Positions 51,588 to 59,283 of a stretch of DNA of 64,000 bases are shown here, piece after piece. Within the stretch, counting starts at the first letter, position 1; every line of letters begins with the position of its first letter. The translations under genes were made by a program, and so were the position numbers. The notes beneath the pieces were generated by a model. That model did not search any database. It worked only from the letters and a program-made list of their open reading frames with translations, and was not told where the DNA came from. Origin of the DNA: Crocinitomicaceae bacterium (GTDB lineage: Bacteria > Bacteroidota > Bacteroidia > Flavobacteriales_D > Crocinitomicaceae); NCBI GenBank assembly GCA_017984635.1, contig JAGNZC010000002.1:1-64000 (forward strand). The letters are read 5' to 3'.

Positions 51588-52193
51588 ATGAAAATTCCTT
51601 CGAAATACATAGAAAATGCTGTAGAACAATTATCTTCTTTACCTGGAATAGGAAAAAGGACGGCGTTGCGCCTTGTTTTGCAATTATTGAATCGAAGTGA
51701 AGAAGAAATTGAACTCTTCGCACATTCATTTACAGAGATGAAAGCACACACAAAAAAATGTGACTCTTGTGGAAATGTTTCAGACACTGAAATTTGTTCT
51801 ATCTGTTCAAATCCGAGTCGTGATCATGCAACCATTTGTGTTGTAGAGGATATTCGCGATATATTAGCAATCGAATCAACTGAATCATACAAAGGAATCT
51901 ACCATGTATTAGGCGGGATTATCTCCCCAATGGATGGCGTAGGTCCAAATGATTTAAACATTTCTACGCTTATTTCAAAAGTAGAAAACGAAGAAATAAA
52001 TGAAATTATTTTTGCATTGAGTCCAACAATGGAGGGCGATACCACTAATTTTTACCTGTATAAAAAATTAAAAGATCAGGAATTGATTATTACAACTTTA
52101 TCGCGCGGTGTTTCCGTTGGCACAGAATTACAGTATGCGGATGAAATCACCTTGAGTCGTTCGCTTTTACAACGTCAATTATTTCAACAATAA
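51588..52193 (+). CDS. recR: Recombination mediator protein RecR
   Basis: 201 residues, normal length. Helix-hairpin-helix (VEQLSSLPGIGKRTALRLVLQL), a four-cysteine zinc finger (CDSCGNVSDTEICSIC), a Toprim domain (ICVVEDIRDILAIE) and the C-terminal Walker-B-like LSRGVSVGTELQYADEITLSRSLLQR. RecR works with RecO and RecF to load RecA onto gapped DNA; neither partner is in the window. It begins 4 bp before mscL in the same direction, so the two are probably co-transcribed. Confidence 0.95.
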   Translation: MKIPSKYIENAVEQLSSLPGIGKRTALRLVLQLLNRSEEEIELFAHSFTEMKAHTKKCDSCGNVSDTEICSICSNPSRDHATICVVEDIRDILAIESTESYKGIYHVLGGIISPMDGVGPNDLNISTLISKVENEEINEIIFALSPTMEGDTTNFYLYKKLKDQELIITTLSRGVSVGTELQYADEITLSRSLLQRQLFQQ

Positions 52194-52197
52194 AATT

Positions 52198-52581
52198 ATG
52201 CTAAAAGAATTTAAAACTTTTATCATGCGCGGCAATGTTGTTGACCTCGCAGTAGCTGTAATCATTGGTGCAGCATTCAATTCGATCGTTACTTCATTAA
52301 TCAATGATGTAATTACACCATTATTATTAAAACCAACAATGCGTGCATTCCACGTTCAAACGTTGGAAAAATTAGCCTGGAAAGGTGTTTATTTCGGGAA
52401 ATTCATTTCTTCAATTATCAATTTCTTGGTGACATCGTTTGTCGTTTTTCTAATGATTAAAACAATCAATCGATTGAAACTGAAAAAAGAAGACGAAGAA
52501 AAAGCGGAGAATCCACCAAAAGATGAAATTCTACTTTTAACTGAAATTAGAGATCTTTTAAAGAAAAATAATCAACTGTAA
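52198..52581 (+). CDS. mscL: Large-conductance mechanosensitive channel MscL
   Basis: 127 residues, typical MscL size. Amphipathic N-terminus (MLKEFKTFIMRGNVVDLAVAVIIGAAFNSIVTSLINDVITPLLL), with the RGNVVDLAVAVIIGAAF pore-helix signature, a periplasmic loop (KPTMRAFHVQTLEKLAWKGVYFGKF), and the second transmembrane helix (FISSIINFLVTSFVVFLMIKTINRL). The C-terminal cytoplasmic helix is highly charged. The channel opens under membrane tension to release osmolytes during hypo-osmotic shock. It follows recR and converges with the NAD-binding protein gene, overlapping by 10 bp. Confidence 0.93.
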   Translation: MLKEFKTFIMRGNVVDLAVAVIIGAAFNSIVTSLINDVITPLLLKPTMRAFHVQTLEKLAWKGVYFGKFISSIINFLVTSFVVFLMIKTINRLKLKKEDEEKAENPPKDEILLLTEIRDLLKKNNQL

Positions 52582-53216
52582 GTTTGGATTTCTTTCGAGT
52601 TTACTTCGTGATTACCTGACGGAAAATCAAAAACTACAGAACGCATGCATTTGGCTACTTTTTCAATTTTAACAGGGCGGTAATTTTCTATTAAGTTTGT
52701 TTTACCGAGTAAATTCCCAATTATAATACCAACCTTCTCCCCTGTTCTTTTCTCTTTTCGATTTCCATCGAGCATAGAAGGTTTTAATAAAATCAATTTA
52801 TCAAATTGCATGGCACGTGCACGCTGATCCAATTGTGCTTTCATACGTGGATAAAAAAAGATGGATTTTTCTGAAACACCCATTGATGAAACCAATACAC
52901 AATTTTTTACACCTGCATCTTTCGCTAGTTGCATAACATGAGTGGGGATTTCCACATCAATTTGAAATTGTTTTTCTTTTGAACCAGCAATTGCTAAGGT
53001 TGTACCGAATGCAATGAACAATGTATCTACCTGATCTTCAAACGGAAAACGATCCAAGTTATCAAAATCTACGGTGTAATTTAGAATTTTTGCATCTTTA
53101 AAATCAAGTGATTTACGACTCAATAAATACATCTTTTCAAAGCGTTGATCCTCAACTAATTGTCGAACCAATTCGCTCCCAACTAATCCTGATGCTCCTA
53201 AAACAATTGCTTTCAT
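52572..53216 (-). CDS. NAD(P)-binding Rossmann protein (HTATIP2/TIP30-like)
   Basis: 214 residues from ATG 53216 (MKAIVLGASGLVGSELVRQLVED); the longer frame to 53291 adds a tail without family character. GASGLVGSELVRQL (residues 7-20) is the short-chain/NmrA-type dinucleotide site; VDTLFIAFGTTLAIAGSKEKQFQIDVE and NCVLVSSMGVSEKSIFFYPRMKAQLDQ follow the extended-SDR pattern, with a YxxxK-like YPRMK. Closest in shape to the HTATIP2/oxidoreductase subfamily. Substrate unknown; a role in NAD(P)-dependent sugar or quinone chemistry is possible. It converges with mscL (10-bp overlap) and diverges from the RRM gene. Confidence 0.8.
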   Translation of the reverse strand: MKAIVLGASGLVGSELVRQLVEDQRFEKMYLLSRKSLDFKDAKILNYTVDFDNLDRFPFEDQVDTLFIAFGTTLAIAGSKEKQFQIDVEIPTHVMQLAKDAGVKNCVLVSSMGVSEKSIFFYPRMKAQLDQRARAMQFDKLILLKPSMLDGNRKEKRTGEKVGIIIGNLLGKTNLIENYRPVKIEKVAKCMRSVVFDFPSGNHEVNSKEIQTYS

Positions 53217-53270
53217 TCTTTTTTTCGATAAAATTAGTCGAGAAAGTGATACTACAATAAAAAATAATTC

Positions 53271-53278
53271 TATTTTTG
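53271..53278 (+). promoter_or_regulatory. -7 element (TATTTTTG) before the RRM gene
   Basis: A perfect TAnnTTTG 49 bases before ATG 53328, giving a longer leader than most genes here. Confidence 0.45.
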
Positions 53279-53327
53279 AATCATTATTCATTATTAAAAA
53301 AGATTTTATCTAAGCTATTTCATTTTT

Positions 53328-53984
53328 ATGACTAGTATTTTTGTCGCTAAATTAGATTTTGGCATTACAAGCGAGCAAGTTAAGCAAGCTTTTGAAGATT
53401 ACGGAACAGTATTAAAAGCTACCGTAGCAACTGATAGAGAAACAGGTAAATCAAGAGGATTTGCATTTGTGGAAATGGCGGATAAAGAAGAAGCCTTGAA
53501 TGCAATCGCAGGATTGGATGGTTCTTTAATGAATGGTCGACCAATTGCAGTAAAAGAAGCAGAAGCAAGACCTGACACACGTCCACCAAGAGATGCGAAT
53601 TCACCTCGACCAGATTTCAATCGTTCAAGAGAAAATTCACCTAGACCAACAGGAGGATACCAACGACCAGACACACGATCTGATTATAAAGGCTTGGATA
53701 ATGAACCGCGTGAATTCACTCCACCAATTATCGACCCTACAAGTATTGAAATTCAAAAAAAGAAAGTAGAAAAAAAATCAAAAGATTTTGGTGATACAGA
53801 TAACCGATCTAAGAAACCAAAAATGGATGCCTACAAAAAAAGTGGGAAAATAAATCGCTTTTTTGATGACGAAGACGACGATGAAGAAATCGATCTTTTT
53901 GGATTAAAAGGAAAAGAAGACGACGATTGGCAAAGTGACGACGATTGGGAAGATGATGAATTCGAAGATGAAGACGAAGATTAA
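53328..53984 (+). CDS. RNA-binding protein with one RRM and an acidic tail
   Basis: 218 residues. The RRM is residues 1-80: RNP2 SIFVAKLDF (3-11) and RNP1 KSRGFAFVEM (42-51) with the aromatic RNA-contact residues. After it comes a basic/Pro/Arg-rich linker (RPDTRPPRDANSPRPDFNRSREN), a Lys-rich section (KKKVEKKSKDFGDTD), and a very acidic C-terminus (FFDDEDDDEEIDLFG ... DDWEDDEFEDEDED). Single-RRM proteins of this glycine/RNP type occur in Bacteroidota and cyanobacteria, sometimes as cold- or stress-induced RNA chaperones. The long acidic tail is not part of the core family. A tight terminator follows. Confidence 0.88.
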   Translation: MTSIFVAKLDFGITSEQVKQAFEDYGTVLKATVATDRETGKSRGFAFVEMADKEEALNAIAGLDGSLMNGRPIAVKEAEARPDTRPPRDANSPRPDFNRSRENSPRPTGGYQRPDTRSDYKGLDNEPREFTPPIIDPTSIEIQKKKVEKKSKDFGDTDNRSKKPKMDAYKKSGKINRFFDDEDDDEEIDLFGLKGKEDDDWQSDDDWEDDEFEDEDED

Positions 53985-53993
53985 ATAAAATAG

Positions 53994-54018
53994 AACCTCA
54001 CAATTTGTGAGGTTTTTT
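53994..54018 (+). terminator. Rho-independent terminator after the RRM gene
   Basis: AACCTCACAA pairs with TTGTGAGGTT (53994-54014) and is followed by a T-run to 54018. Confidence 0.85.
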
Positions 54019-54034
54019 GTTCAGTAATTGTACC

Positions 54035-54042
54035 TAAATTTG
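54035..54042 (+). promoter_or_regulatory. -7 element (TAAATTTG) before the CNNM/CorC gene
   Basis: A perfect TAnnTTTG exactly four bases before ATG 54047, the same unusual spacing as at 5650-5657 and 8933-8940. Confidence 0.55.
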
Positions 54043-54046
54043 ATCC

Positions 54047-55333
54047 ATGGAAATTTTTATCATTTTTATTTTAACCTTATTAAATGCGTTTTTTGCACTT
54101 TCAGAAATTTCATTGGTTTCTGTTAAAAGAAGTCGAATAGAGCATTTAGCTGAACAAGGTCACCTTCGCGCGAAAACAATTTTAAAATTACTCGATAAAC
54201 CTGAAAATTTTCTTTCCTCTGTTCAAGTTGGAATTACGTTGATTGGTATAATTGCCGGTGCATATGGAGGCGCAACCTTAACCGATGATTTAGAACATTT
54301 TTTAGTTCAGTTCCCAATACTAGGTCAATCTACACACATCATTTCTTTGTTTTTAGTTATAGGAAGCATCACCTATTTCACCATTGTTATTGGTGAACTC
54401 GTTCCAAAAACAATCGCGATGAATAATGCAGAAAAAATTGCATTGGTATGTGCTCCAATTATTAATTACTTTACGATCACAACCTATCCTTTCGTGAAAT
54501 TATTGTCCTTTTCAACGAAAATTATTTTAAAAATAACTGGAATCAAAGAAAATGACAACGATCACATCAGTGAAGAAGAATTAAAGTTTATGCTATTCAA
54601 CGCTGGGAAACACGGTGTTTTAGAAACAGAAGAAAGTCAGGTACATCAAAATTTATTTTACTTTGCGGATCAAACAGCAAAATCGTTGATGACTCACAAT
54701 TCTGAAGTAGAATGGATCAATAGTAATGATCCAATTGATGCTGTTTTACAACAAATATTAAAAAGTAATTACTCAAAATTTTTAGTGTGTGATGGGCAAT
54801 TAAATCAAGTGAAAGGTGTAATTACAACCAAAGATTTTTTAGAAAATCACCAAAAAGATGGTTTTACAATAGCATCGATTTTAGAGCCAACAATCTACAT
54901 TATTCAAAATTCTCCAGCATTCAAAATATTAAACTTATTCAAAAGTAAAAAGCAATACATTGCTGCTGTGATTGATGAATATGGCGGAGTTGTTGGAATA
55001 TTAACCTTACATGATTTAATCGAGGCGATTGTAGGCGATTTGCCAGAAGAAGATGAAGTAGATGATTTAAGTATTTTTCAACGTACAGATGGAAGTTATT
55101 TAATTGATGGTAAAACCTTGATTTTTGAATTGAATCAATTTTTTCAAAAAGAAATCATTGAAGATAATATTGCTTTGTACACGACTATTGCGGGATTTTT
55201 CTTAAATGAACTCAAACGTATTCCTCAAATTGGCGACACGATTCAACACGATAATTTTACACTGGAAATCATTGATTTAGATGGTTTACGAATTGATAAA
55301 ATTAGCATGAAAACTAGTACTACTGAAGAATAA
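54047..55333 (+). CDS. CNNM/CorC-family membrane protein (hemolysin-related)
   Basis: 428 residues. The DUF21 transmembrane module covers about 1-175 (MEIFIIFILTLLNAFFALSEISLVSVKRSRIEHLAEQG; VQVGITLIGIIAGAYGGATLTDDLE; VIGSITYFTIVIGELVPKTIA), containing the conserved SxVK.SR and ELVPK motifs. A CBS pair follows (FLVCDGQLNQVKGVITTKDFLE; KQYIAAVIDEYGGVVGILTLHDLIEAIVGDLPEEDE) and then a CorC/HlyC C-terminal domain. Family members act in Mg2+ or Co2+ efflux/homeostasis (CNNM/CorC, YtfL) at the inner membrane; the 'hemolysin' name is historical. It is monocistronic: it has its own near-leaderless promoter and is followed by the SRP RNA. Confidence 0.88.
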   Translation: MEIFIIFILTLLNAFFALSEISLVSVKRSRIEHLAEQGHLRAKTILKLLDKPENFLSSVQVGITLIGIIAGAYGGATLTDDLEHFLVQFPILGQSTHIISLFLVIGSITYFTIVIGELVPKTIAMNNAEKIALVCAPIINYFTITTYPFVKLLSFSTKIILKITGIKENDNDHISEEELKFMLFNAGKHGVLETEESQVHQNLFYFADQTAKSLMTHNSEVEWINSNDPIDAVLQQILKSNYSKFLVCDGQLNQVKGVITTKDFLENHQKDGFTIASILEPTIYIIQNSPAFKILNLFKSKKQYIAAVIDEYGGVVGILTLHDLIEAIVGDLPEEDEVDDLSIFQRTDGSYLIDGKTLIFELNQFFQKEIIEDNIALYTTIAGFFLNELKRIPQIGDTIQHDNFTLEIIDLDGLRIDKISMKTSTTEE

Positions 55334-55392
55334 CTAGTAAATTATCACAACATTTTTTTTACGATTCAATGCTACAATCCAAGAATTGTAAC

Positions 55393-55400
55393 TATCTTTG
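55393..55400 (+). promoter_or_regulatory. -7 element of the SRP RNA (TATCTTTG)
   Basis: A perfect TAnnTTTG immediately before the RNA, whose closing stem begins at 55404. It fixes both strand and 5' end. Confidence 0.65.
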
Positions 55401-55401
55401 T

Positions 55402-55503
55402 GCGGGGTAAGTCTTGTACGACCAGCTCCCTCTTAATCCTCCAGGACGGGAACGTAGCAAAGGTATGAGGTTGTAGCGGTGCGATGCGAGTAGCTTACCC
55501 CAC
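55402..55503 (+). ncRNA. ffs: Signal recognition particle RNA, small bacterial type (4.5S-like)
   Basis: A ~100-nt hairpin RNA. GGGGTAAG (55404-55411) pairs perfectly with CTTACCCC (55494-55501) at the base. The apical part contains CCAGGACGGGAACGTAGCA (55441-55459), which aligns base for base with the E. coli 4.5S core (AGGTCCGGAAGGAAGCA) at the conserved GGAA-type tetraloop and asymmetric loop that Ffh binds. A perfect -7 element precedes it, and a T-run (55504-55510) ends it. With Ffh and FtsY it targets nascent membrane proteins. The lack of an Alu domain is normal for this short type. ffh is not in the window. Confidence 0.9.
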
Positions 55504-55511
55504 TTTTTTTC

Positions 55512-57416
55512 CTACATTCTTTCTGGAACAGCAACACCTAACAAACGCATTGCTAAGCGAATCACTTTCGCAACATTCACGCTCAAAAGTAAACGCATCT
55601 CTTTTTTAGCAGCATCCTCTTCGATTAAAATTGGAATTGCTTGGTAAAAATGATTGTATGTTTTAACTAATTCATACGTATAATTAGCAATTACTGCTGG
55701 TGATAATTCGCGAGCTGCTTCATCTACAGTTGTTGGGAAATCATTTAATAGTTTTATGATTTCAACTTCTTCAGGCAATAAATCAACAGCTTTAATTGTT
55801 ATTGCTGAAGTATCAATTCCCGATTTTGCAACTAATGATTTTATACGAGCATGTGTATACTGAATAAAAGGTCCTGTATTACCATTTAACTCGATTGATT
55901 CTTCAGGGTTAAACAGCATTCGTTTTTTAGGATCAACTTTCAATAAATAATATTTCAATCCACCCATTCCGATGGTTTTAAACAAAGAAGTACGTTCATC
56001 TTCAGACATACCGTCTAAATGTCCACGCTCTTTTGTCATTTCAGTTGCACTATCAACAACCTCTTGCATTAAATCATCCGCATCAACAACAGTTCCCTCT
56101 CGTGATTTCATTTTTCCAGAAGGCAAATCGACCATTCCATAAGAAAGATGTGCGCATTTTTTCGCCCAAGAATACCCCATTTTTTCCAAAATCAAAAAGA
56201 GTACTTTGAAATGATAATCTTGTTCATTTCCAACGGTATAAATAATGCTACTTAAATCAGAGAAATCATTAAAACGGTCAACAGCTGTTCCAATATCTTG
56301 TGTCATATAAACGGCTGTTCCGTCGGAACGCAATACTAATTTTTCATCTAGACCGTCTGCTGTCAAATCGATCCAAACTGAACCATCCTCTTTTTTAAAA
56401 AACACTCCTTTTTGAAGTCCTTCTATAACAATATCTTTTCCTAATAAATAGGTTTCTGATTCATAATACAATTGATCAAAATCAACACCCATTGCTTTAT
56501 ATGTCACATCAAAGCCTTTATAGACCCAATTATTCATCGTTGTCCACAATAAATACGTTTGAGGATCTTTTGCTTCCCATCTCACCAACATTTCTTTCGA
56601 TTCACGCAACAATGTTGTTTGATTTTTTGCTAAATCTTTGATTTTATCCTCTAATCCTTTTACAGCTTTTTCATCTTTTCCTTCTTTGGCGGCAGCTAAA
56701 CGCTGAAACTCTTCAATGATTTCTGTCTGAAAATTATCAAACTTTCCAGCATTCCATTCTTCAATGATTTGTTTGGCTTCTGCATTGAAATGTTTATCAA
56801 ATTCAACGTAGTACTTCCCTACTAATTTATCTCCTTTTAGCCCCGTATTTTCAGGAGTTTCTCGCTCACCTTTTTCATTTAGTGGAGAAAATTTCTCCCA
56901 CGCCAACATACTTTTGCAAATATGGATTCCACGGTCATTGATTACTTGCGTTTTCACAACTTTATGACCATTTGCTTTTAACAATTCTGCGACAGAATAG
57001 CCAAGGAAATTATTACGTAAGTGACCTAAATGCAAAGGTTTATTTGTATTCGGCGAAGAATACTCAACCATGATTGTTGGTTTTGAATTTTCTTTTTCGT
57101 AACCAAAAGTTGGGTGAGCATTCATTTTATTTAATTGATCCAACCAATAGTCAGAAGCGATTGTTAAGTTTAAAAAACCACTTACCACTTCAAATTTATC
57201 AATCGAAGAAATATGATCTACAATAAATTGGCCTATTTTAGAACCTGCTTCAATTGGACTGCATTTCAACATTTTTACAAATGGAAAAATCACCAAAGTC
57301 AAATCACCCGCAACATCCTTTCTCGTTTTTTGAAATTGAATCATTGAAGTTTCTATTTCTTGCCCAAAAAGTTCTGTTGAATGTTCTAAAATTAAACGTT
57401 TAATAGTTTGTTCCAT
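55512..57416 (-). CDS. argS: Arginyl-tRNA synthetase
   Basis: 634 residues, class I synthetase. The N-terminal additional domain (about 1-110) is followed by the catalytic domain: the HIGH-type motif SSPNTNKPLHLGHLRNNFLG and the KMSKS-like motif GKMKSREGTVVDADDL. The C-terminal ~120 residues are the DALR anticodon-binding domain (GPFIQYTHARIKSLV; SPAVIANYTYELVKTYNHFYQAIPIL; LAMRLLGVAVPERM). It charges tRNA-Arg. The arginase gene lies 19 bp upstream in the same direction, so production of arginyl-tRNA and breakdown of arginine appear to share one transcript, an odd pairing. It converges on the SRP RNA with ~9 bp between. Confidence 0.96.
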   Translation of the reverse strand: MEQTIKRLILEHSTELFGQEIETSMIQFQKTRKDVAGDLTLVIFPFVKMLKCSPIEAGSKIGQFIVDHISSIDKFEVVSGFLNLTIASDYWLDQLNKMNAHPTFGYEKENSKPTIMVEYSSPNTNKPLHLGHLRNNFLGYSVAELLKANGHKVVKTQVINDRGIHICKSMLAWEKFSPLNEKGERETPENTGLKGDKLVGKYYVEFDKHFNAEAKQIIEEWNAGKFDNFQTEIIEEFQRLAAAKEGKDEKAVKGLEDKIKDLAKNQTTLLRESKEMLVRWEAKDPQTYLLWTTMNNWVYKGFDVTYKAMGVDFDQLYYESETYLLGKDIVIEGLQKGVFFKKEDGSVWIDLTADGLDEKLVLRSDGTAVYMTQDIGTAVDRFNDFSDLSSIIYTVGNEQDYHFKVLFLILEKMGYSWAKKCAHLSYGMVDLPSGKMKSREGTVVDADDLMQEVVDSATEMTKERGHLDGMSEDERTSLFKTIGMGGLKYYLLKVDPKKRMLFNPEESIELNGNTGPFIQYTHARIKSLVAKSGIDTSAITIKAVDLLPEEVEIIKLLNDFPTTVDEAARELSPAVIANYTYELVKTYNHFYQAIPILIEEDAAKKEMRLLLSVNVAKVIRLAMRLLGVAVPERM

Positions 57417-57435
57417 CGTATTGATTATCTGTAAA

Positions 57436-58392
57436 TTAATTGGTTAAATTGGAAGTAACAATTGATTCCAAAATTGAAAAGCTGATTTCTGCCATTCTGT
57501 TCATTTTATCATCTAAGCAAGGATTGATTTCTACAAATTCCATGCAGACCAATTTTGAAGAAGCACAAAATGTATTTAAAATATCTTTCGCTTGATTAGG
57601 GTGTAAACCATTTGCTACAGGTGTACCTGTTCCGAAAGAAGTATGAATCGGATCCATAGAATCAACATCAAAAGAAACATAAATGATATCACAATCTTTT
57701 AAATCTTCAAGTGCTTTTTGAGCAATTTGAATAGCCCCTTCTTTTTCCACTTCGGCAACCGTATAATTTTTTATTTGAAGACGCTCAATTAATGCATCCT
57801 CTTGCGCTTCCGTATCCCTAACTGCGATAAAAATTAAATCTTCATGTTGAATTTTAACCCCTTCAAAACCAGTGTTTTTCAAACGATTCCATGCGTCAAT
57901 AGTAGCTACTGGCACATCATTAATTTGACAAGCTAAGTTATCTTCATTTAAAACTGTCGCAAGTGGCATTCCATGCATGTTTCCTGAAGGTGTCGTAAAT
58001 GGTGTGTGTAAATCACCATGCGCATCCACCCAAATAACGCCCAAACGTTTTGATGGATATGCTTTTTTGATGCCTGCAATCGTTCCACCTGCAGAACCAT
58101 GGTCACCAGAAAGTAAAAACGGAAATTGTTGTTTTGCTAATTTTTCAGAAACAATCGATGAAACATCTGAGTATACTTGAATCAAACCACCTACTCTTTT
58201 AGCAAAAGCATGTTCAACAGGTTGATCCAATAAGTAATTATAATTCGGTAATTCTTCAACGTTAAAATCATTAAAAAATCGATTATTTACAGCACGTGCA
58301 GCGACAAAAAGTGCTTCAGGACCTAAAGATGCTCCGCGCGTTCCAGCTGTTAATTCAGATTTATTAATTATAAAATGAATATCTTTTTTCAT
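57436..58392 (-). CDS. rocF: Arginase (arginase/agmatinase family)
   Basis: 318 residues of the ureohydrolase fold. All manganese-ligand motifs are present: LSGDHGSAGGT (His of GDHG), WVDAHGDLHTP (Asp/His/Asp) and YVSFDVDSMDP (two Asp). The arginase-type pattern AVRDTEAQEDAL and the C-terminal CMEFVEINPCLD also fit. Arginase hydrolyses L-arginine to ornithine and urea; agmatinase and formimidoylglutamase have related motifs, so the substrate is probable rather than certain. It is the first gene of an operon with argS and has a perfect -7 element 16 bases upstream. No other urea-cycle or arginine-uptake genes are adjacent. Confidence 0.88.
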   Translation of the reverse strand: MKKDIHFIINKSELTAGTRGASLGPEALFVAARAVNNRFFNDFNVEELPNYNYLLDQPVEHAFAKRVGGLIQVYSDVSSIVSEKLAKQQFPFLLSGDHGSAGGTIAGIKKAYPSKRLGVIWVDAHGDLHTPFTTPSGNMHGMPLATVLNEDNLACQINDVPVATIDAWNRLKNTGFEGVKIQHEDLIFIAVRDTEAQEDALIERLQIKNYTVAEVEKEGAIQIAQKALEDLKDCDIIYVSFDVDSMDPIHTSFGTGTPVANGLHPNQAKDILNTFCASSKLVCMEFVEINPCLDDKMNRMAEISFSILESIVTSNLTN

Positions 58393-58408
58393 AGACTAAT
58401 TTGTAGCA

Positions 58409-58416
58409 CAAAAATA
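58409..58416 (-). promoter_or_regulatory. -7 element of the arginase-argS operon (TATTTTTG, minus strand)
   Basis: A perfect TAnnTTTG on the minus strand 16 bases before the arginase ATG at 58392. Confidence 0.55.
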
Positions 58417-58528
58417 GCATATTTATACTGAATAAAAAGTCAAAACTAAAAAGCACGTCGATTTTTGAGACATTTAAGAAAATAATCGTTAATTGATAAA
58501 ATTGGTTTAATTTTGAAAAAAAACACTG

Positions 58529-59182
58529 ATGCGTATTTTTACATTGATACTACTTTTTATTTCCTCAACATGTTTAGCGCAAAAACAAGTTCCATTTGTT
58601 GGGAAATTAACCTATGAAGTTACTAGTTGTGATACTTTGTTGAAAGACAAAATTCAAGCAAGTAAAATGATTATTTATTCTAATGATACGTTAATACGAA
58701 TTGAAAATAATTCATCTGTTGTTGGAAACCAAACATTGATTAAGCACTTACAGCTCAATAAGTCCTATTTACTAATCAATAGTCCAATTGGGAAGATTGC
58801 ACTACAATCGAATCAGCTTTCACAACAAAATGATAGTATTAATTATCAATTTTCTTTCAAGCGAGGATCAAAAAAAATTGCAGGGTTAAAATGTAATAAG
58901 ATTTTCGTTCTACATAAAAAAACGAATCAACGATACACATTTTATTACTCAAAAAAAATAAATAGCAAATACCTAAATACGTTTTCATCTTTACCAGGAA
59001 TACCAACACTGTATTACCTTTCAACGCCTGAAGGTGTTTTTAAATACGAACTAAAAGAGCTAGTTTATGAAACACCTTCGAAAGATTTATTTGGTATCCC
59101 TTCAGATTATAAAAAGATGAGTTTTGATGAATTTATAACAGCAATTGAATCCTTGCAAAACAAGGAAACAACCCCTAAATAA
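58529..59182 (+). CDS. Exported GLPGLI-like protein of unknown function
   Basis: 217 residues with signal peptide (MRIFTLILLFISSTCLAQ). The body is beta-rich (GKLTYEVTSCDTLLKDKIQ; KIAGLKCNKIFVLHKKTNQRYTFYYSKK) and ends LPGIPTLYYLSTPEGVFKYELKELVYE, which resembles the GLPGLI-family signature of small secreted Bacteroidota proteins. Function of that family is unknown; members are periplasmic or surface-exposed. No sorting domain or lipobox is present. It lies 101 bp upstream of ftsK but has its own start region, so it may be monocistronic. The family assignment is tentative. Confidence 0.6.
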   Translation: MRIFTLILLFISSTCLAQKQVPFVGKLTYEVTSCDTLLKDKIQASKMIIYSNDTLIRIENNSSVVGNQTLIKHLQLNKSYLLINSPIGKIALQSNQLSQQNDSINYQFSFKRGSKKIAGLKCNKIFVLHKKTNQRYTFYYSKKINSKYLNTFSSLPGIPTLYYLSTPEGVFKYELKELVYETPSKDLFGIPSDYKKMSFDEFITAIESLQNKETTPK

Positions 59183-59283
59183 ATTCACTTTTCACTAACT
59201 AACATTTAGCTGTTTATAGTTCGTTTTCTTTGCTAAATCTTTGGGCATTTTCTTTCTTATCTTCGTAGGATAGAATCTAAAAA

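Noticed and set aside
53399-53674. Open frames opposite the RRM gene
   Set aside because: Antisense shadows created by the Arg/Pro-rich linker; no start context or family.
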